A DNA stretch of 64,000 bases from Gordionus sp. m RMFG-2023 (Eukaryota > Nematomorpha > Gordioida > Chordodea > Parachordodidae), in contig NC_088775.1 in the NCBI RefSeq assembly GCF_954871325.1, positions 57,513,561 through 57,577,560 of the forward strand. Direction: 5' to 3'. A program made the translations under genes and the position numbers. The notes beneath the pieces are model-generated. The model saw only the letters and a list, made by a program, of their open reading frames with translations. It did not search any database and was not told the DNA's origin. How positions within the stretch are numbered: position 1 is the stretch's first letter; each line of letters opens with the position of its first letter. Below are positions 1-11,496 of this stretch, one piece after another.

Positions 1-1429
1 TCAAAATTCTCTTAAAAGTATCTAAATACAGATACATCTAAGATAATAATATAGTTTATTATAAAAGTGTAGAACATTTTTGTATCTAGATACAATCTGA
101 TGATTGGCGAATAAATTACTAAATTTTTATCGAGCAATAAAGTGGAATCTGATCTATCCAAGTAGTAGTCAAATTCAATATTTTCGATAATTTATATTAA
201 ACAGAGCCTAGCCTAAATTTTTTTTTATTTTCCCAGCGCGAAATTTTTAATTAAAATATAAATTAAGCGTTTTTTTATAAAGATAAATAAAATCTCTTAT
301 ATAATAAAAGTCTTGTCACATTTTGTGAAAAGTGAAGCAAGAACGATGTAAAAATAATATATATAATATAGGAAATACCATAAAAATATCCCCGATATAA
401 TCTTTTATAGATATTATACATTTTTATGAATTCAAAATTTCAAGCCTAATAATTATTTGATTTGGGCAATAGAAAATTCTTAAGGTGATATACCAGAATA
501 ATTTTTAAAAATTGTGCTTCTTTCTCAGTTTTGAAAATATCTGTTGTATTCTTTTTTGGTAAAATTTTTATTATTTCTTATATAAAATTTTTTTATATTA
601 TTTTCTTTTTTATATAGCTACAAATGAGTTTGTGTTGAAACTGTTATATTATTCTAAAGTCTTAGTGATACATAGTTTCGGTGGGAAAAAATTTGAATTA
701 TTGGATTTTTTACATCTCAGAAATCGGAGCAAATTGTTTTGCTATCCTGCATGGATAATAAAAAAATGTATCAAGAGGAATAATTTTCTTAGGTCATAAA
801 TAACAAATACATATATATATATATATAAATTTTGTCGAAATGATTCTGTGCATATAAAAATATTATTTGAGATATAATAGGAAAATTTCTGATTTACCCA
901 TCGTCAAATAAAGGAGAAAATTCTGACTCAATCGTCATTTTTGAAGGGATATCTGCTCGTAAAATTATAATTGTGTAATTGGTGCATTTTTAACCGTTTT
1001 TTTCGAAAACTCTTACCTTAGTCTCACATTTTTTGTATAGTTTAACTATGAAGAAATAAATTAATTAATTCGCGCCTCAATACTTAGCAAATTTTCTAAG
1101 CATGTGCTAGATTGAGCCAAATTCGCTAATTTTTAGCCATTACCCAACTATAGTTCCTAATACCAAGGGAATTCTAAAAAGTTTCGTTTTAATAAAAAAA
1201 ATTTCAATTTTTAAATTATAGGCTAATCGGAATTGCAGGGTTTTGCTTATTTTACAAATCAAAGCTGAAATGAGCAGTTATAAAAACAGAAGCAAAACAT
1301 TTTTTAATGAAATCGAAAAATCGCATCGTACGCTTTGGATTTTAACAGTCTATAACTATTCTATGAAGATTTTTAGTATTAAATTTATACAAATAATATT
1401 TGAAGTGGAACTAATAATCGCCTCTGGTG
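1..1429. other. AT-rich non-coding DNA
   Basis: No gene or element boundary is recognisable. It holds homopolymer runs and a short (AT)n microsatellite near 811-826. The one open frame of about 100 codons, starting at 1243, has random-looking composition and no family resemblance. Confidence 0.5.
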
Positions 1430-1580
1430 TAGTGTTGCTAATTGGCTCGTTTTATAATAAGATTTTAGCCAAAATAATACTTAGCCATCCTCGAGATTTC
1501 GTTAATAAATATCCAAAATTTTCTGCCATTTATGAACAATCTCCAGGCTTGCGTTAAATTTTTTGGTTAAAATATTGGGT
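1430..1580 (+). repeat. Imperfect direct repeat, copy 1
   Basis: Starts agtgttgctaattggctcg and shares an ordered series of blocks with 2820-2970, including aataagatttt, gccaaaataat, tcgttaat and tttttggataaaat-like ends. The two copies lie about 1.39 kb apart in the same orientation, so they may be the ends of, or a duplication around, an old insertion. I could not link them to a family. Confidence 0.5.
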
Positions 1581-1779
1581 AAGATGTTTTTAAAATCGAG
1601 CCATTTAACAACACTACTTTGGTCAACATATATTTTTATTATTTTAGGAACCTTAAAAATATATTAAAAAGTATGTAATGAAGAATCAGTTATCATTTCA
1701 AAATCTACATCCACCTTCTTATTTTATTGTACAAAATTTTGATGTTTATTGAGAAGTATATTCCTTATTATTTGTAATT

Positions 1780-2700
1780 CCTCAATCTCCAATTACTCAT
1801 CCCAGACGGCAACCTAACCTTAACTCTCGACACCTAGGGCAAAAATGTTCACCATTCCACATCAGACAAACCTCTCATGCCCAAAAAGCCTGGGATTCTG
1901 TTTCCAGTTCCATTTTTACCTCCTTACAAACGGCCACCTTGAGATGAACCCTAATTCAATAATTTATAAAATGAAAACACGATATGAATAACTAGAGGCA
2001 ATACCCAGCTCCAACCTTGGGTTACTCCACTCGACAGTGCAACTTAGAATCTTCATCGCCCCTCCCCCGCCTAAGATGTAACAAAGTAACACCATCTGTA
2101 TTGACTATGGTAAATTATATTCAGAGTTACCACCCATTATGAGCAAACATTCTCATGGATGCCAAACCCGCCAGAAAGTTATCAACATCATACTAAAAAC
2201 ACACCTTCCCACCCTCGAATCAGGTTTCTTTAATGATAGTTCCAAAAACCCGTAGTATTACTTTAATATATTGGTCTAAAGTCTTCTCCTAGCCTGGAAC
2301 TACACTTGAAATGATTTCTCAGCGAAATCAATCATTCACACTTTGATCTAAACCGAAACTATAAAAAGAAACAACAAATACACCGATATTAAATACACTA
2401 TTGCCCATAGTTAACAACACCCTCGGAATCCTTAGGGATGAAACTTTCCAATTAATCAAATGCCTTGGAAAAAATAACTATAGACACCGAAGATCCCAAT
2501 GGATGATTTTATGTCAACAGAGAATTTCCTTAGAAATTTATCGATCTAACTTCCCGTGCATCCACTCCTCCCTTGGATGGCCCCTAACCTTTTTTCATTT
2601 TTTCCAATATTCAGTTAGTCACCTTTTTTTGCCAAATTTTTGGAAATTTAATTTGTCATTCTTTTTTAGAAATAATTTTTCTTTATAATACAATATATCC
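1780..2700. other. GC-richer degraded stretch between the direct repeats
   Basis: Base composition is clearly less AT-rich than its surroundings and resembles decayed coding DNA, but no frame stays open long enough to identify. It lies between the two direct repeats at 1430 and 2820 and just before a reverse transcriptase remnant, so it may be an earlier part of the same element. This is an inference from position only. Confidence 0.3.
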
Positions 2701-2819
2701 ATTCAGCTGTAAAATTAATTTAGTCAATATTCATTTGAATCTCTTATCTAAATTCAATGTTATATAAATATATTCAATGATAAGCCCAGAATTTCGAAAG
2801 ACACTTGCATATCATTGAC

Positions 2820-2970
2820 TAGTGTTGCTAAATGGCTCGGTTTAACCGATTTTAGAATAAGATTTTCGCCAAAATAATAGTACACCAGCCTTGAGAATTC
2901 GTTAATAGATGTCCAACCTTCTGTCATCTATTAGCAAAATTTTCAGGCTTACTTATTATTTTTTGGATAA
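2820..2970 (+). repeat. Imperfect direct repeat, copy 2
   Basis: Partner of 1430-1580; begins agtgttgctaaatggctcg. It differs by scattered substitutions and a small insertion, so the duplication is old. The reverse transcriptase remnant starts shortly after it. Confidence 0.5.
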
Positions 2971-3039
2971 AATAGTGATGGTAACTGCAAACAGTTTTTT
3001 GTATAAAAGGTTCTACCAACAAATACCTCCCAAAATAAT

Positions 3040-4010
3040 TGACCTATATTAATAATTCCATGAGTTTAAAAACTCAAGTGATCTGTCCAACATGCAATCT
3101 ACCTAAATCATTACCCAAACTAGGTAAAATTACTTTATTTCGACAAGGGAATATTCGATATCACTTTCCTGAAAAAGCAATTGTCTCAACCATTAAAACA
3201 CCTCCAATTACACTTAATCAAATTTCTACAAAACCAATCATAAGTACATTAGCAAAATCAGTTGATACAACAATCATAACAACCAATCTTCAAGCTAACT
3301 TATCTGACACTTCTCTTAGACTAAAATAGGATCCACATCAAGAATTCTTAGAAGTACCTAAGCTTCAGTAGATCAATGCTTAACTAACCTTTTAAAAAAT
3401 TTGAATTTGAATTTCAACCATTTAGACAAATGGCCAAATTTGTTTCTATTCACACCTCATATACTTAACATACACTTCGATGTTCTCCAAAGCTAACCAA
3501 AAAAATAAAACAATCTATATCATCTTTCAACATCGCCAACAAAATTACCATTTGTATGAAATATACACTTAACCCACCATTTGATACAACTTATTAAGCT
3601 AAATTAATCACCAAAAATATTAAGATTCTTAATATAATCAGCCCCCTTAAAATTTTAAATTCAAATGAAGGTTTAGCCCCAATAAATCATAACATGTTAA
3701 ATTTACTCCAATTAAAGCATTCCACAGGTTCATATACAATACTCTTAGCCTATTTCATCTTATTTCAATGACATAGAGGTGTCATGTTCCATCAATTCAT
3801 TTAAAAAATATTCAGCAGGACTTGATGGTCTATTCACTTGCAAGGCCCTAAAACCTACTATCCCATCAAGCAAAAACTATCTTAAACAAAATTCTTAAAG
3901 GTGAGAGACGCCGCCTGAGGTTAGACGTGCCTTATTTGGGGTACGACTAATAACTCTAAACAAAAAAGAACCATTGGATGAGTCATCAGTAGAATAGCGC
4001 AGAAATAATC
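3040..4010 (+). mobile_element. Decayed reverse transcriptase fragment of a retroelement, probably non-LTR
   Basis: Several frames carry short recognisable pieces. A zinc-knuckle-like CPTC lies near the start (about 3080). A segment reading SAGLDGL lies at about 3812-3832, like the SAG-DGL start of a widespread invertebrate reverse transcriptase family. Then PEVRRALFGVRLITLNKK at about 3916-3969 corresponds to the usual FFGA-LIAL-KKDGG block. The catalytic core (YADD or similar) that should follow is absent, and similarity ends near 4000. The pieces are in different frames with many stops, so this is a dead fragment. The exact clade is not settled. Confidence 0.5.
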
Positions 4011-4401
4011 AGTTTGAATTAAAGCCAATCTCAATGCCTAATTACAACCAAAAAAATATATGTTTTTTATAAAAATCGGTTCTGTCATATTTTTATACGA
4101 GATGTAAATATAACAAACCTTTTAAATTGAAATCGTTTTATTCGAATAAGAAATTTTACTATTGCCTGATTTAATGTTTTTAATTATTTTTATTTGTTTT
4201 TTTAAATATTTTATTTTGATATATATAAAAAAAGTTTATATTGTATCTTTATTTTTCTTTCCTTTAATTTACCGGCTGTGTCCTAAATGATTTGAAAAAA
4301 ACCTCAAAATTTAAAAATATTCGCAAATTAATAAAAATATGAAACATGCCATCATCTTTTTTTATAAAACACAAAAAAAAAGAATTTAGGCAGATCAGAT
4401 C

Positions 4402-4418
4402 TAAGAATGGCCACTATT
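4402..4418. repeat. Target-site duplication, left copy
   Basis: The 17 bases taagaatggccactatt are repeated without change at 6737-6753 and directly abut the LINE on both sides. A perfect duplication of this length is the mark of target-primed insertion. Confidence 0.9.
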
Positions 4419-4429
4419 TTTTTTTCTCT

Positions 4430-6514
4430 TTAGCTTTCACCTTTTCTGGTGGTAAGCTCCTTCAACATCTCTCTCCACTTTATGTTATTAATATAATCTC
4501 TTTTATCTAATTTATACTTCTTTATATTGGCTCTAACTTTATGGCCCCATTGAAGTTTTGGCCTTTTTGCCCATCACTTCCAAACTCTTAACTTTATTTC
4601 CTATGTAGTTCATAGGTCTTCTCATTGTGTGCCCATACCACCTAAGTCTGTTTACTAGTTGGTTGTATTATGGAACTGTAAATTTTTCCCTTTAATTTGT
4701 GTGGGATTCTTTTATCAAATAGCACTCCAGATAAAGATCTCCACTTTAGCCACCCTTGATTAATCTATCACCATCTTTTCTCTATTTACTTTTAATCCGT
4801 GCGTTTCTAGGATATTTATCCAACTCACTAGTCTTTCTTCCATTTCATCCTTAGATTCGGCAAGTATCACAATATCATCTGCAAATATCATATTCCACGG
4901 GACTGTTTGAGGTATATATAGAGTTAAGTTTTCTTGGGATTCTATCAAAGACCTTTTCTAGATCTAGAAAGACCATGTGTAGCTTTTTGTTCTTTTCCCT
5001 GTATTTTTCACTCATTTGCCTAATTGCGTGGATAGCATCGGTTGTTGATTTTCCAGGCATAAATCCAAACTGAGTTTCTCCTATTTCGATTATGTCTCTT
5101 AATTTTTTTTCTATTATTTTTCGTAAAGTTTTAGACAGTGTGACATTAGTTTTATGTCCCTATAATTTTGACAATTGTGTGGGTGTTGTACAAGGTTTTG
5201 ACATGGGGAGTGTTCACCTAGATGGTATGTGGGGATTAAAGTTGAGAAGCTCCTGAAAATATTATTACCATCTATTCATTATTTCTTTTTCCTTTATTAT
5301 CAATTTCCCATCTTTTTTTTGATTACTTTCGGAGCTCCGTTTATATCCCTAGAGTTCTTTTCTCGCTGTTTGGCTAATCTGTATATTTTATTTTGCCCTT
5401 CTTTGGTATGTAGATGTACATGTCATCGTATGCCATAGATTTGGCCCTGACCACCGCCTTTGTAGATTCTCTTGGATTTTTTGAATCGTCATATGGGTTT
5501 TTGGATTTGTACCATATTTTATAAAGGGCTTTTTTCTCCTGTATAGTGGTTTGTACCTCTTCATTCCACCACCATAGTTCTTTGTATGATTTGTTGCCTC
5601 CTCTTGTCAAGCCTAGTGTCGATTTGGCAGTGTCTAGAAAGGTCTGTCCACATTTTTTCACTGACTTGTGAGGAATCTATTGTTTCAATGTTTGCATTGA
5701 TTGCAAAGGCATCTGTCATTATTTTTAATTTGCCCCATTTGATGCATGGTTCCAGTTTTATCTTGTTTTGATATCTTTTAATCTTCTGCGAGAGATTAGT
5801 ATGTAATCTATCTGTGTTTTCCTTGTACCACTTTCGTATGTTATTAAATGACTTTCCTTTTTCCTATAGTAGGTGTTGGTTAAGGCAAGGTCGAAGGCTT
5901 GCGCAAATTTCAGTATATGCTCTCCTTCGTCATTTCTTTCTCCATATCCAAAACCACCATGATGCCTTTTGTAGCTATCTCTTGCTTTCCCCACATGCGC
6001 ATTTATGTCACCACCAATTATGACTAGGTCAACCTTAGGGATTTCCATTACAGCTTCATCGAGGATAGCTCTAAAATCATCTTTCTCTTCTTCCTTGCAA
6101 CCCGTTTGAGGAGCATATAATGAAAGGATGTGTAGTATTGATTGACCAATGCAGAGTTTTATCTTCATTAGTCTATCAGAGATCCTGTTGACTTCTACAA
6201 CTGAGGAGGTTAGTTGACTGAGGATGATGCCGACACCGTTCCTATTGCTAACAGTCCATTATAGTACAATTTATTCCAATCATCAAAGTCTTCTGTCCTT
6301 TCCATTTCGTCTCTTGTATGCACGCTATATCAACTTTTCTCTTTGCCAATTCTCTCGTCTTACCTTTAAGCGTCCCAATATTTAAACTTGCTAATCTTGT
6401 TTTCTTTGCTTTGACCTTTACTTTACTTTTCACAGGATGGAGGTCTACACCCTGCGCGTCGCTTGGAGGGAACGTCCTATCTTTCATATTCATATTCCAA
6501 TTTGTTTTTTTCAT
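4430..6514 (-). pseudogene. LINE open reading frame: endonuclease-reverse transcriptase remnant
   Basis: A likely start lies at 6514, followed by a Lys-rich leader. Endonuclease motifs: ACIQETKWKG (about 6285; metal-binding Glu), IIGGDINAHVG (about 6010) and TQIDYILISRRR (about 5795). The linker has LWWWNEEVQ (about 5570). Reverse transcriptase: HMVFLDLEKVFDRIPR (about 4955), then MIFADDIVILAESKDE (about 4870) containing the catalytic FADD. In intact relatives roughly 70-100 residues separate these last two blocks; here they almost touch, so that part is deleted. A further small deletion lies between TLKGKTRELA and RKVDIA. The tail (about 4680-4440) still shows the RWYGH-MRRPMNYIGNKV-type region. 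Several frameshifts make it non-functional. Confidence 0.85.
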
Positions 6515-6654
6515 TTTGTTTATTGGACAGGTATCCTTAGAACCCGGCTGTCCAGGCCTGTCGGTGACCGGGGTGTCATCTCTAAGCTCCGAAATTTATC
6601 ATACCATATGTCTTTACACATCAGTCATCGAAGAAAAACTTGAAAGTTTTTATG

Positions 6655-6736
6655 GTTCTTACCAGGATTGAACCTGCGTCCTTGTTCATACTCGTGTTTC
6701 CAAGGGTACATCTTACCCATTAGGCCACCCCGGCGA
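6655..6736 (-). promoter_or_regulatory. tRNA-like 5' head of the LINE with A- and B-box matches
   Basis: On the minus strand the element begins ATCGCCGGGG and then carries TGGCCTAATGGG (6727-6716), a good match to a pol III A box. Forty-one bases further on is GGTTCAATCC (6674-6665), a good B box. The T-arm can pair only weakly, and the 3' side does not close an acceptor stem, so this is tRNA-derived rather than a working tRNA gene. Its place at the very start of a LINE suggests an internal pol III-type promoter, as in tRNA-derived SINEs. That function is inferred. Confidence 0.65.
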
Positions 6737-6753
6737 TAAGAATGGCCACTATT
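6737..6753. repeat. Target-site duplication, right copy
   Basis: Identical to 4402-4418; see the LINE entry. Confidence 0.9.
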
Positions 6754-8100
6754 AAAGAATATAATAAATTAATGATAACGCTACAAAATCTCTTCAAACA
6801 AATTGGTTTTCAGCAGATTTCAACAAATACGACAACTATTTTTTTACCAAAAACAATTTTAATGAAAGGAAAATTATACCCTAATTTTAATTTTGCTGAA
6901 AATATGCTTATTTATTCTTATAATATCGACAAATCATTGATTTAAGGAGTAAAAAAATTATTCAAAATTCTACCAAATCTTTTATTTTATATAATTATCT
7001 ATTTTAAATATAAACAATAAATGCTAATTCAAATATATATTGGTTGTAGCATGATGTGAAATATTGGGGTTAGAATATGGGTGTATTTAAATTTAACATA
7101 TTTTAATGTGGAATTTTATATGATCTTATACTTAGTAATTTAAGAACAAAAATTATTTTTGCAATAAATTTGTTTTTTATATTCGATTATTTGTTAATTT
7201 TATGATTTTTTGGGTCAAAAGTTTTATCGATCTATATGTTAATTTATACTCATAAATTAATAAGTTTAATTTAAATTTAATTAATTATAATATAACATAT
7301 CAGATTATTATATATATGACATAAAAATGGGGGGGGGGGGGGGCATATATTTTTTAAATGTAAACAAAATATAAAAATCAACAATGGCAAAATATTTATT
7401 ATAGTTCTAATAATATAAGAGGGGGGAGAATGGTATAATTTTTAGCTTTTTATATGTTAGCGGCAATGTGAGGTAGTGGTAGGCAGGGTAATTTTGTTAT
7501 TTCGGCAAAGTATACATTGCCTGGTTAAATCAGGCAATGTGTAATTTTTGTAATATTATATTATTAATAATTTTTTCGGTATTATTAATAATTTTTTAAG
7601 ATTAATATTATGTTTTAATTTTAAATATATTTGAATTTGTTACAATATATTTTTGATTGATATTTTTTTTTAATATATATATATATTTTTTTAAATATAT
7701 TTTTTTGATTGATATTTTTTTTTAAATATATTTCATTTTTATTTTTTGTGTTATGTGATTTCTTTAATAAATTTTTTTAAATATATTTTTTTGATTGATG
7801 ATATTTTTTTTTGTATTTTTTATTTTTTGTGTTTATATGATTTTTTTAATAAATATTTTAAAAAAATTATTTTGATAGATATTTTTTTTTAATATATATA
7901 TTTTTTTAAATTTATATTTGATATATCTTTTGATCGCTATTTTTTTTAATTTTTGTGTTATATGATTTTTTTAATAAATTATTTTGATTGATATTTTTTA
8001 ATATATTTTTTTAATAAATTTTTTAATATACATTTTTAAAATGATTATTATATATTTATATTTAACGTAATTTTATCTATTATATATCTTTTGATAGATA
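6754..8100. other. AT-rich low-complexity DNA
   Basis: No gene is seen. It contains a G-run of about 16 at 7329-7344, a second shorter G-tract near 7421, and from about 7660 a T-rich stretch in which ttgattgatatttttt recurs several times. Confidence 0.5.
7514..7540. other. Perfect 10-bp hairpin
   Basis: acattgcctg (7514-7523) and caggcaatgt (7531-7540) are exact reverse complements around a 7-base loop. A related single arm, attgcctgattta, lies at 4151. It may be the end of a small transposon; the function is unknown. Confidence 0.5.
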
Positions 8101-8115
8101 ATTTTTTAAATAATA

Positions 8116-9860
8116 GTGACAAATGTCATAATCGTTATTTTTGAACTTTTTTTAAAGTAAATGGTTGAAAATATGTTTTGTAAACATGTTAAATTAATAT
8201 TTCAGTGAAAGTGTACTATGGAAAAGTGACAATTGTCATAATCGTTATTTTTGGACTTTTTTGAGTTTTTTTAAAGTAAATGGGTAAAAATATGTTTTAT
8301 AAACATGTTAAATTAATATTTCAGTGAAAGTGTACTATGGAAAAGTGACAATTGTCATAATCGTAATTTTTGAACTTTTTTTAAAGTAAATGGGTAAAAA
8401 TATGTTTGGTAAACATGTTAAATTAATATTTCAGTGAAAGTGTACTATGGAAAAATGACAATTGTCATAATCGTTATTTTTGAACTTTTTTAAGTTTTTA
8501 TAAAGTAAATGGGCAAAAATATGTTTGGTAAACATGTTAAATTAATATTTCAGTGAAAGTGTACTATGGAAAAGTGACAATTGTCATAATCGTTATTTTT
8601 GAACTTTTTTAAGTTTTTTTAAAGTAAATGGGTAAAAATATGTTTTGTAAACATGTTAAATTAATATTTCAGTGAAAGTGTACTATGGAAAAGTGACAAT
8701 TGTCATAATCGTTATTTTTGAACTTTTTTAAGTTTTTTTAAAGTAAATGGGCAAAAATATGTTTTGTAAACATGTTAAATTAATATTTCAGTGAAAGTGT
8801 ACTATGGAAAAGTGACAATTGTCATAACCGTTATTTTTGAACTTTTTTTAAAGTAAATGGGTAAACATATGTTTTGTAAACATGTTAAAATAATATTTCA
8901 GTGAAAGTGTACTATGGAAAAGTGACAATTGTCATAATCATTATTTTTGAACTTTTTTATGTTTTTTTAAAGTAAATGGGTAAAAATATGTTTTGTAAAC
9001 ATGTTAAATTAATATTTCAGTGAAAGTGTACTATGGAAAAGTGACAATTGTCATAATCGTTATTTTAGAACTTTTTTTAGATTTTTTAAAGTAAATGGGT
9101 AAAAATATGTTTTGTAATCATGTTAAATTAATATTTCAGCAAAAATAACGATTATGACAATTGTCACTTTTCCATAGTACACTTTCACTGAAATATTAAT
9201 TTAACATGTTTACTAAACATATTTTTACCCATTTACTTTAAAAAACTCAAAAAAGTTCAAAAATAACGATTATGAAAATTGTCACTTTTCTATAGTACAC
9301 TTTCACTGAAATATTAATTTAACATGTTTACAAAACATATTTTTACCCATTTACTTTAAAAAAACTCAAAAAAGTTCTAAAATAAGGATTATGACAATTG
9401 TCACTTTTCCATAGTACACTTTCACTGAAATATTAATTTAACATGATTACAAAATATATTTTTACCCATTTACTTTAAAAAAACTCAAAAAAGTTCTAAA
9501 ATAACGATTATGACAATTGTCACTTTTCCATAGTACACTTTCACTGAAATATTAATTTAACATGTTTACAAAACATATATTTACCCATTTACTTTAAAAA
9601 ACTCAAAAAAGTTCAAAAATAACGATTATGACAATTGTCACTTTTCCATAGTACACTTTCACTGAAATATTAATTTAACATGTTTACCAAACATATTTTT
9701 GCCCATTTACTTTAAAAAAACTTAAAAAAGTTCAAAAATAACGTAGTACACTTTCACTGAAATATTAATTTAACATGTTTACAAAACATATTTTTACCCA
9801 TTTTCTTTAAAAAAACTTAAAAAAGTTCAAAAATAACGATTATGACAATTGTCAATTTTT
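8116..9860. repeat. Foldback array: about nine direct then six inverted copies of a 110-119 bp unit
   Basis: Units begin gtgacaattgtcataatcg and start at about 8116, 8226, 8345, 8456, 8574, 8693, 8812, 8922 and 9041. At about 9139 the array flips, and the same unit runs in reverse complement to about 9860, with one truncated copy near 9743. Each unit contains the palindrome tgacaattgtca. Length differences come mostly from the presence or absence of an extra tttttaagt-like block. Two facing tandem arrays are the layout of foldback transposons (Drosophila FB type), with no coding centre left. No clear target duplication was found. Confidence 0.85.
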
Positions 9861-10037
9861 ATTGACAATTATGTTATTAAATGATATAAATAAATAGATT
9901 GAATATTAAGAAAAATTTATTTATATGGACACTATTCTAGGTGTAGCCTCTTTAGCTATTTAAAATCTTGAGGAATGAACCTCAAACTTAAAATAATATC
10001 AATTCTAATATCTTACAACATCTATTATTAAAAAATT

Positions 10038-10283
10038 ATTAAAAATATACAAAATACATTTTTATAAAAAATAAATAATTTATATAATGCAATTAAAAAT
10101 GTCTAATGGAGAATCATTGTCAGGTTGTGATGATATAGGTTTTGATGAAATATCATTTGTCTATAAAATATACAAAATACATTTTTATAAAGAATAAATA
10201 ATTTATATAATGCAATTAAAAATGTCTAATGGAGAATCATTGTCAGGTTGTGATGATATAGGTTCTGATGAAATATCATTTGT
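10038..10283. repeat. Tandem duplication of about 120 bp
   Basis: The stretch beginning aaatatacaaaatacattt and ending gaaatatcatttgtct occurs twice in a row with very few differences (one is gattttgatg against gttctgatg). The near-identity shows it is recent. No gene can be assigned to either strand. Confidence 0.75.
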
Positions 10284-10289
10284 CTTGAG

Positions 10290-10362
10290 ATAATATAAAT
10301 ATTTCATAACCTGTTTTAAAGAGAAATTCCTTCTCATAGCTTAAGGATTCAGCCTCCTCTAC
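10290..10362 (-). other. Possible exon-like fragment
   Basis: On the minus strand an acceptor-like TTTTTTGGTAG is followed by a short open frame reading VVEEAESLSYEKEF before it runs to a stop. Together with 10794-10869 it could belong to a small unidentified gene or an old transposon. There is no family match, so this is weak. Confidence 0.15.
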
Positions 10363-10793
10363 AACTACCAAAAAATTATTAAATAAAATATAAATAAATT
10401 TAAAATATAAATTAGCTTTACAGCATCCCAGATGGGCTTTCTTCCAAAACATTTATTAACCAATTAAATTCATTCAGTACTTTAGGTTTATTTGTTGTTG
10501 AGATTTCCACATGAAAATTAACATTTCTAATATTTTATACAAGGTAATTAACTTTTTGAGAATAAATAATCTTTTATGAATAGTAAAATATTTTGTGGGA
10601 TTTATTCAAATATAGATGGTAAGTAAAATCAATATAAATTTTGGATCAATATTGGATAGGCTATGTAGTAACGTCAGAACAGAATTTGAGGATTGGCACA
10701 GCCCTACTCTTTATTTTTCAAGTAGTTATTATCAACTTACCAATAAAATAAATAACATGAATATTTAATTAAGTAAGTTTTTCTATTTTCTCC

Positions 10794-10869
10794 TTATTCA
10801 GCTGATACTTGACATGAAAAAGAGTTCAGCATTTCTGCAAACCTTTCGGTAATTTCATCGTTCCATGTC
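10794..10869 (-). other. Possible terminal-exon-like fragment
   Basis: On the minus strand ATTTTTAG is followed by an open frame TWNDEITERFAEMLNSFS and a stop after about 24 codons. The W-DE-T spacing is loosely like Myb/SANT-type domains found in some host genes and in Harbinger-type transposons. The resemblance is too short to name it. Confidence 0.2.
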
Positions 10870-11496
10870 CTAAAAATATTGTTATATCATTTAATAATAA
10901 TTATTCTTACAATTTAGAAGAATTTTATCACTTCAAAATTTAAAAAGTTTCAAAAAACGCAAGCAAATTTGTCTTTTAAAGAATAATTTTAAATGAAAAA
11001 CGGAAATGTGTTCAATTTGAACGAATGCATTTAAAATACATTGTTTGCGTTTTGAAACGCTGCGTTGCAACGTTTAATATGTGCGCACTATTAAGCTATT
11101 ATTAATGAAAAAATGAAATATATTTCCGTCATTAATAAAAATTTATTTTTTTAAATTAATAAACTAATTTTTATAAAAAAAATAGTAAGTAATATTAAAG
11201 TATGTTATTTTTAGTATTTTATTCTCGTTTTTTTTAGTTTTTAATTATGTATTTTTTGTGTTTTTTTACTTTTTTTTTACTACCGATAATGGCACTATTT
11301 AAATGGGTCTACAATTACCATATCTTCTTACCTTATGTAGCCAAACGATCTTATTATTCGAAATTATTCTTGCACCGAATGACACACATGTTCACCCCTT
11401 TCTCATCAATATTATGCTTATTTCTTTTAAGGAAGATCTTGAACTATGATCAATAGTCCAATCAAGACCTCAAATCAGCAGCCAAATAAGGCTCGG

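Larger units (their letters stand above)
4419..6736 (-). mobile_element. LINE with AP endonuclease and reverse transcriptase, internally deleted
   Basis: The element is bounded by the perfect 17-base duplications, with an A-rich tail on the minus strand next to 4419. Its order on the minus strand is: tRNA-like head (6736-6655), short untranslated region, N-terminal basic leader, endonuclease, reverse transcriptase and a C-terminal tail. The type is that of RTE/BovB-like LINEs often annotated as craniofacial development protein 2. At 2.3 kb it is short, because the middle of the reverse transcriptase is missing. The fact that the 5' end also abuts the duplication argues that the copy is full-length at both ends. 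It lies about 6.8 kb beyond the last LRP5/6 exon found (13,580), on the same strand. It may therefore sit in a further intron or outside the gene. Confidence 0.9.

Noticed and set aside
1243-1557. 104-codon plus-strand frame
   Set aside because: No family resemblance or splice context. Its end overlaps the old direct repeat. It is expected by chance in AT-rich DNA.
6655-6736. A functional tRNA gene on the minus strand
   Set aside because: A and B boxes are present, but the acceptor stem cannot close and the T-arm pairs poorly. The sequence forms the start of the LINE inside its target duplications.
6742-6945. 67-codon plus-strand frame directly after the LINE
   Set aside because: It begins within the target duplication. 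No similarity, no splice context, and AT-driven composition.
8116-9860. A CRISPR array
   Set aside because: There are no unique spacers, the whole 110-119-bp unit repeats, the array inverts midway, and the genome is eukaryotic.
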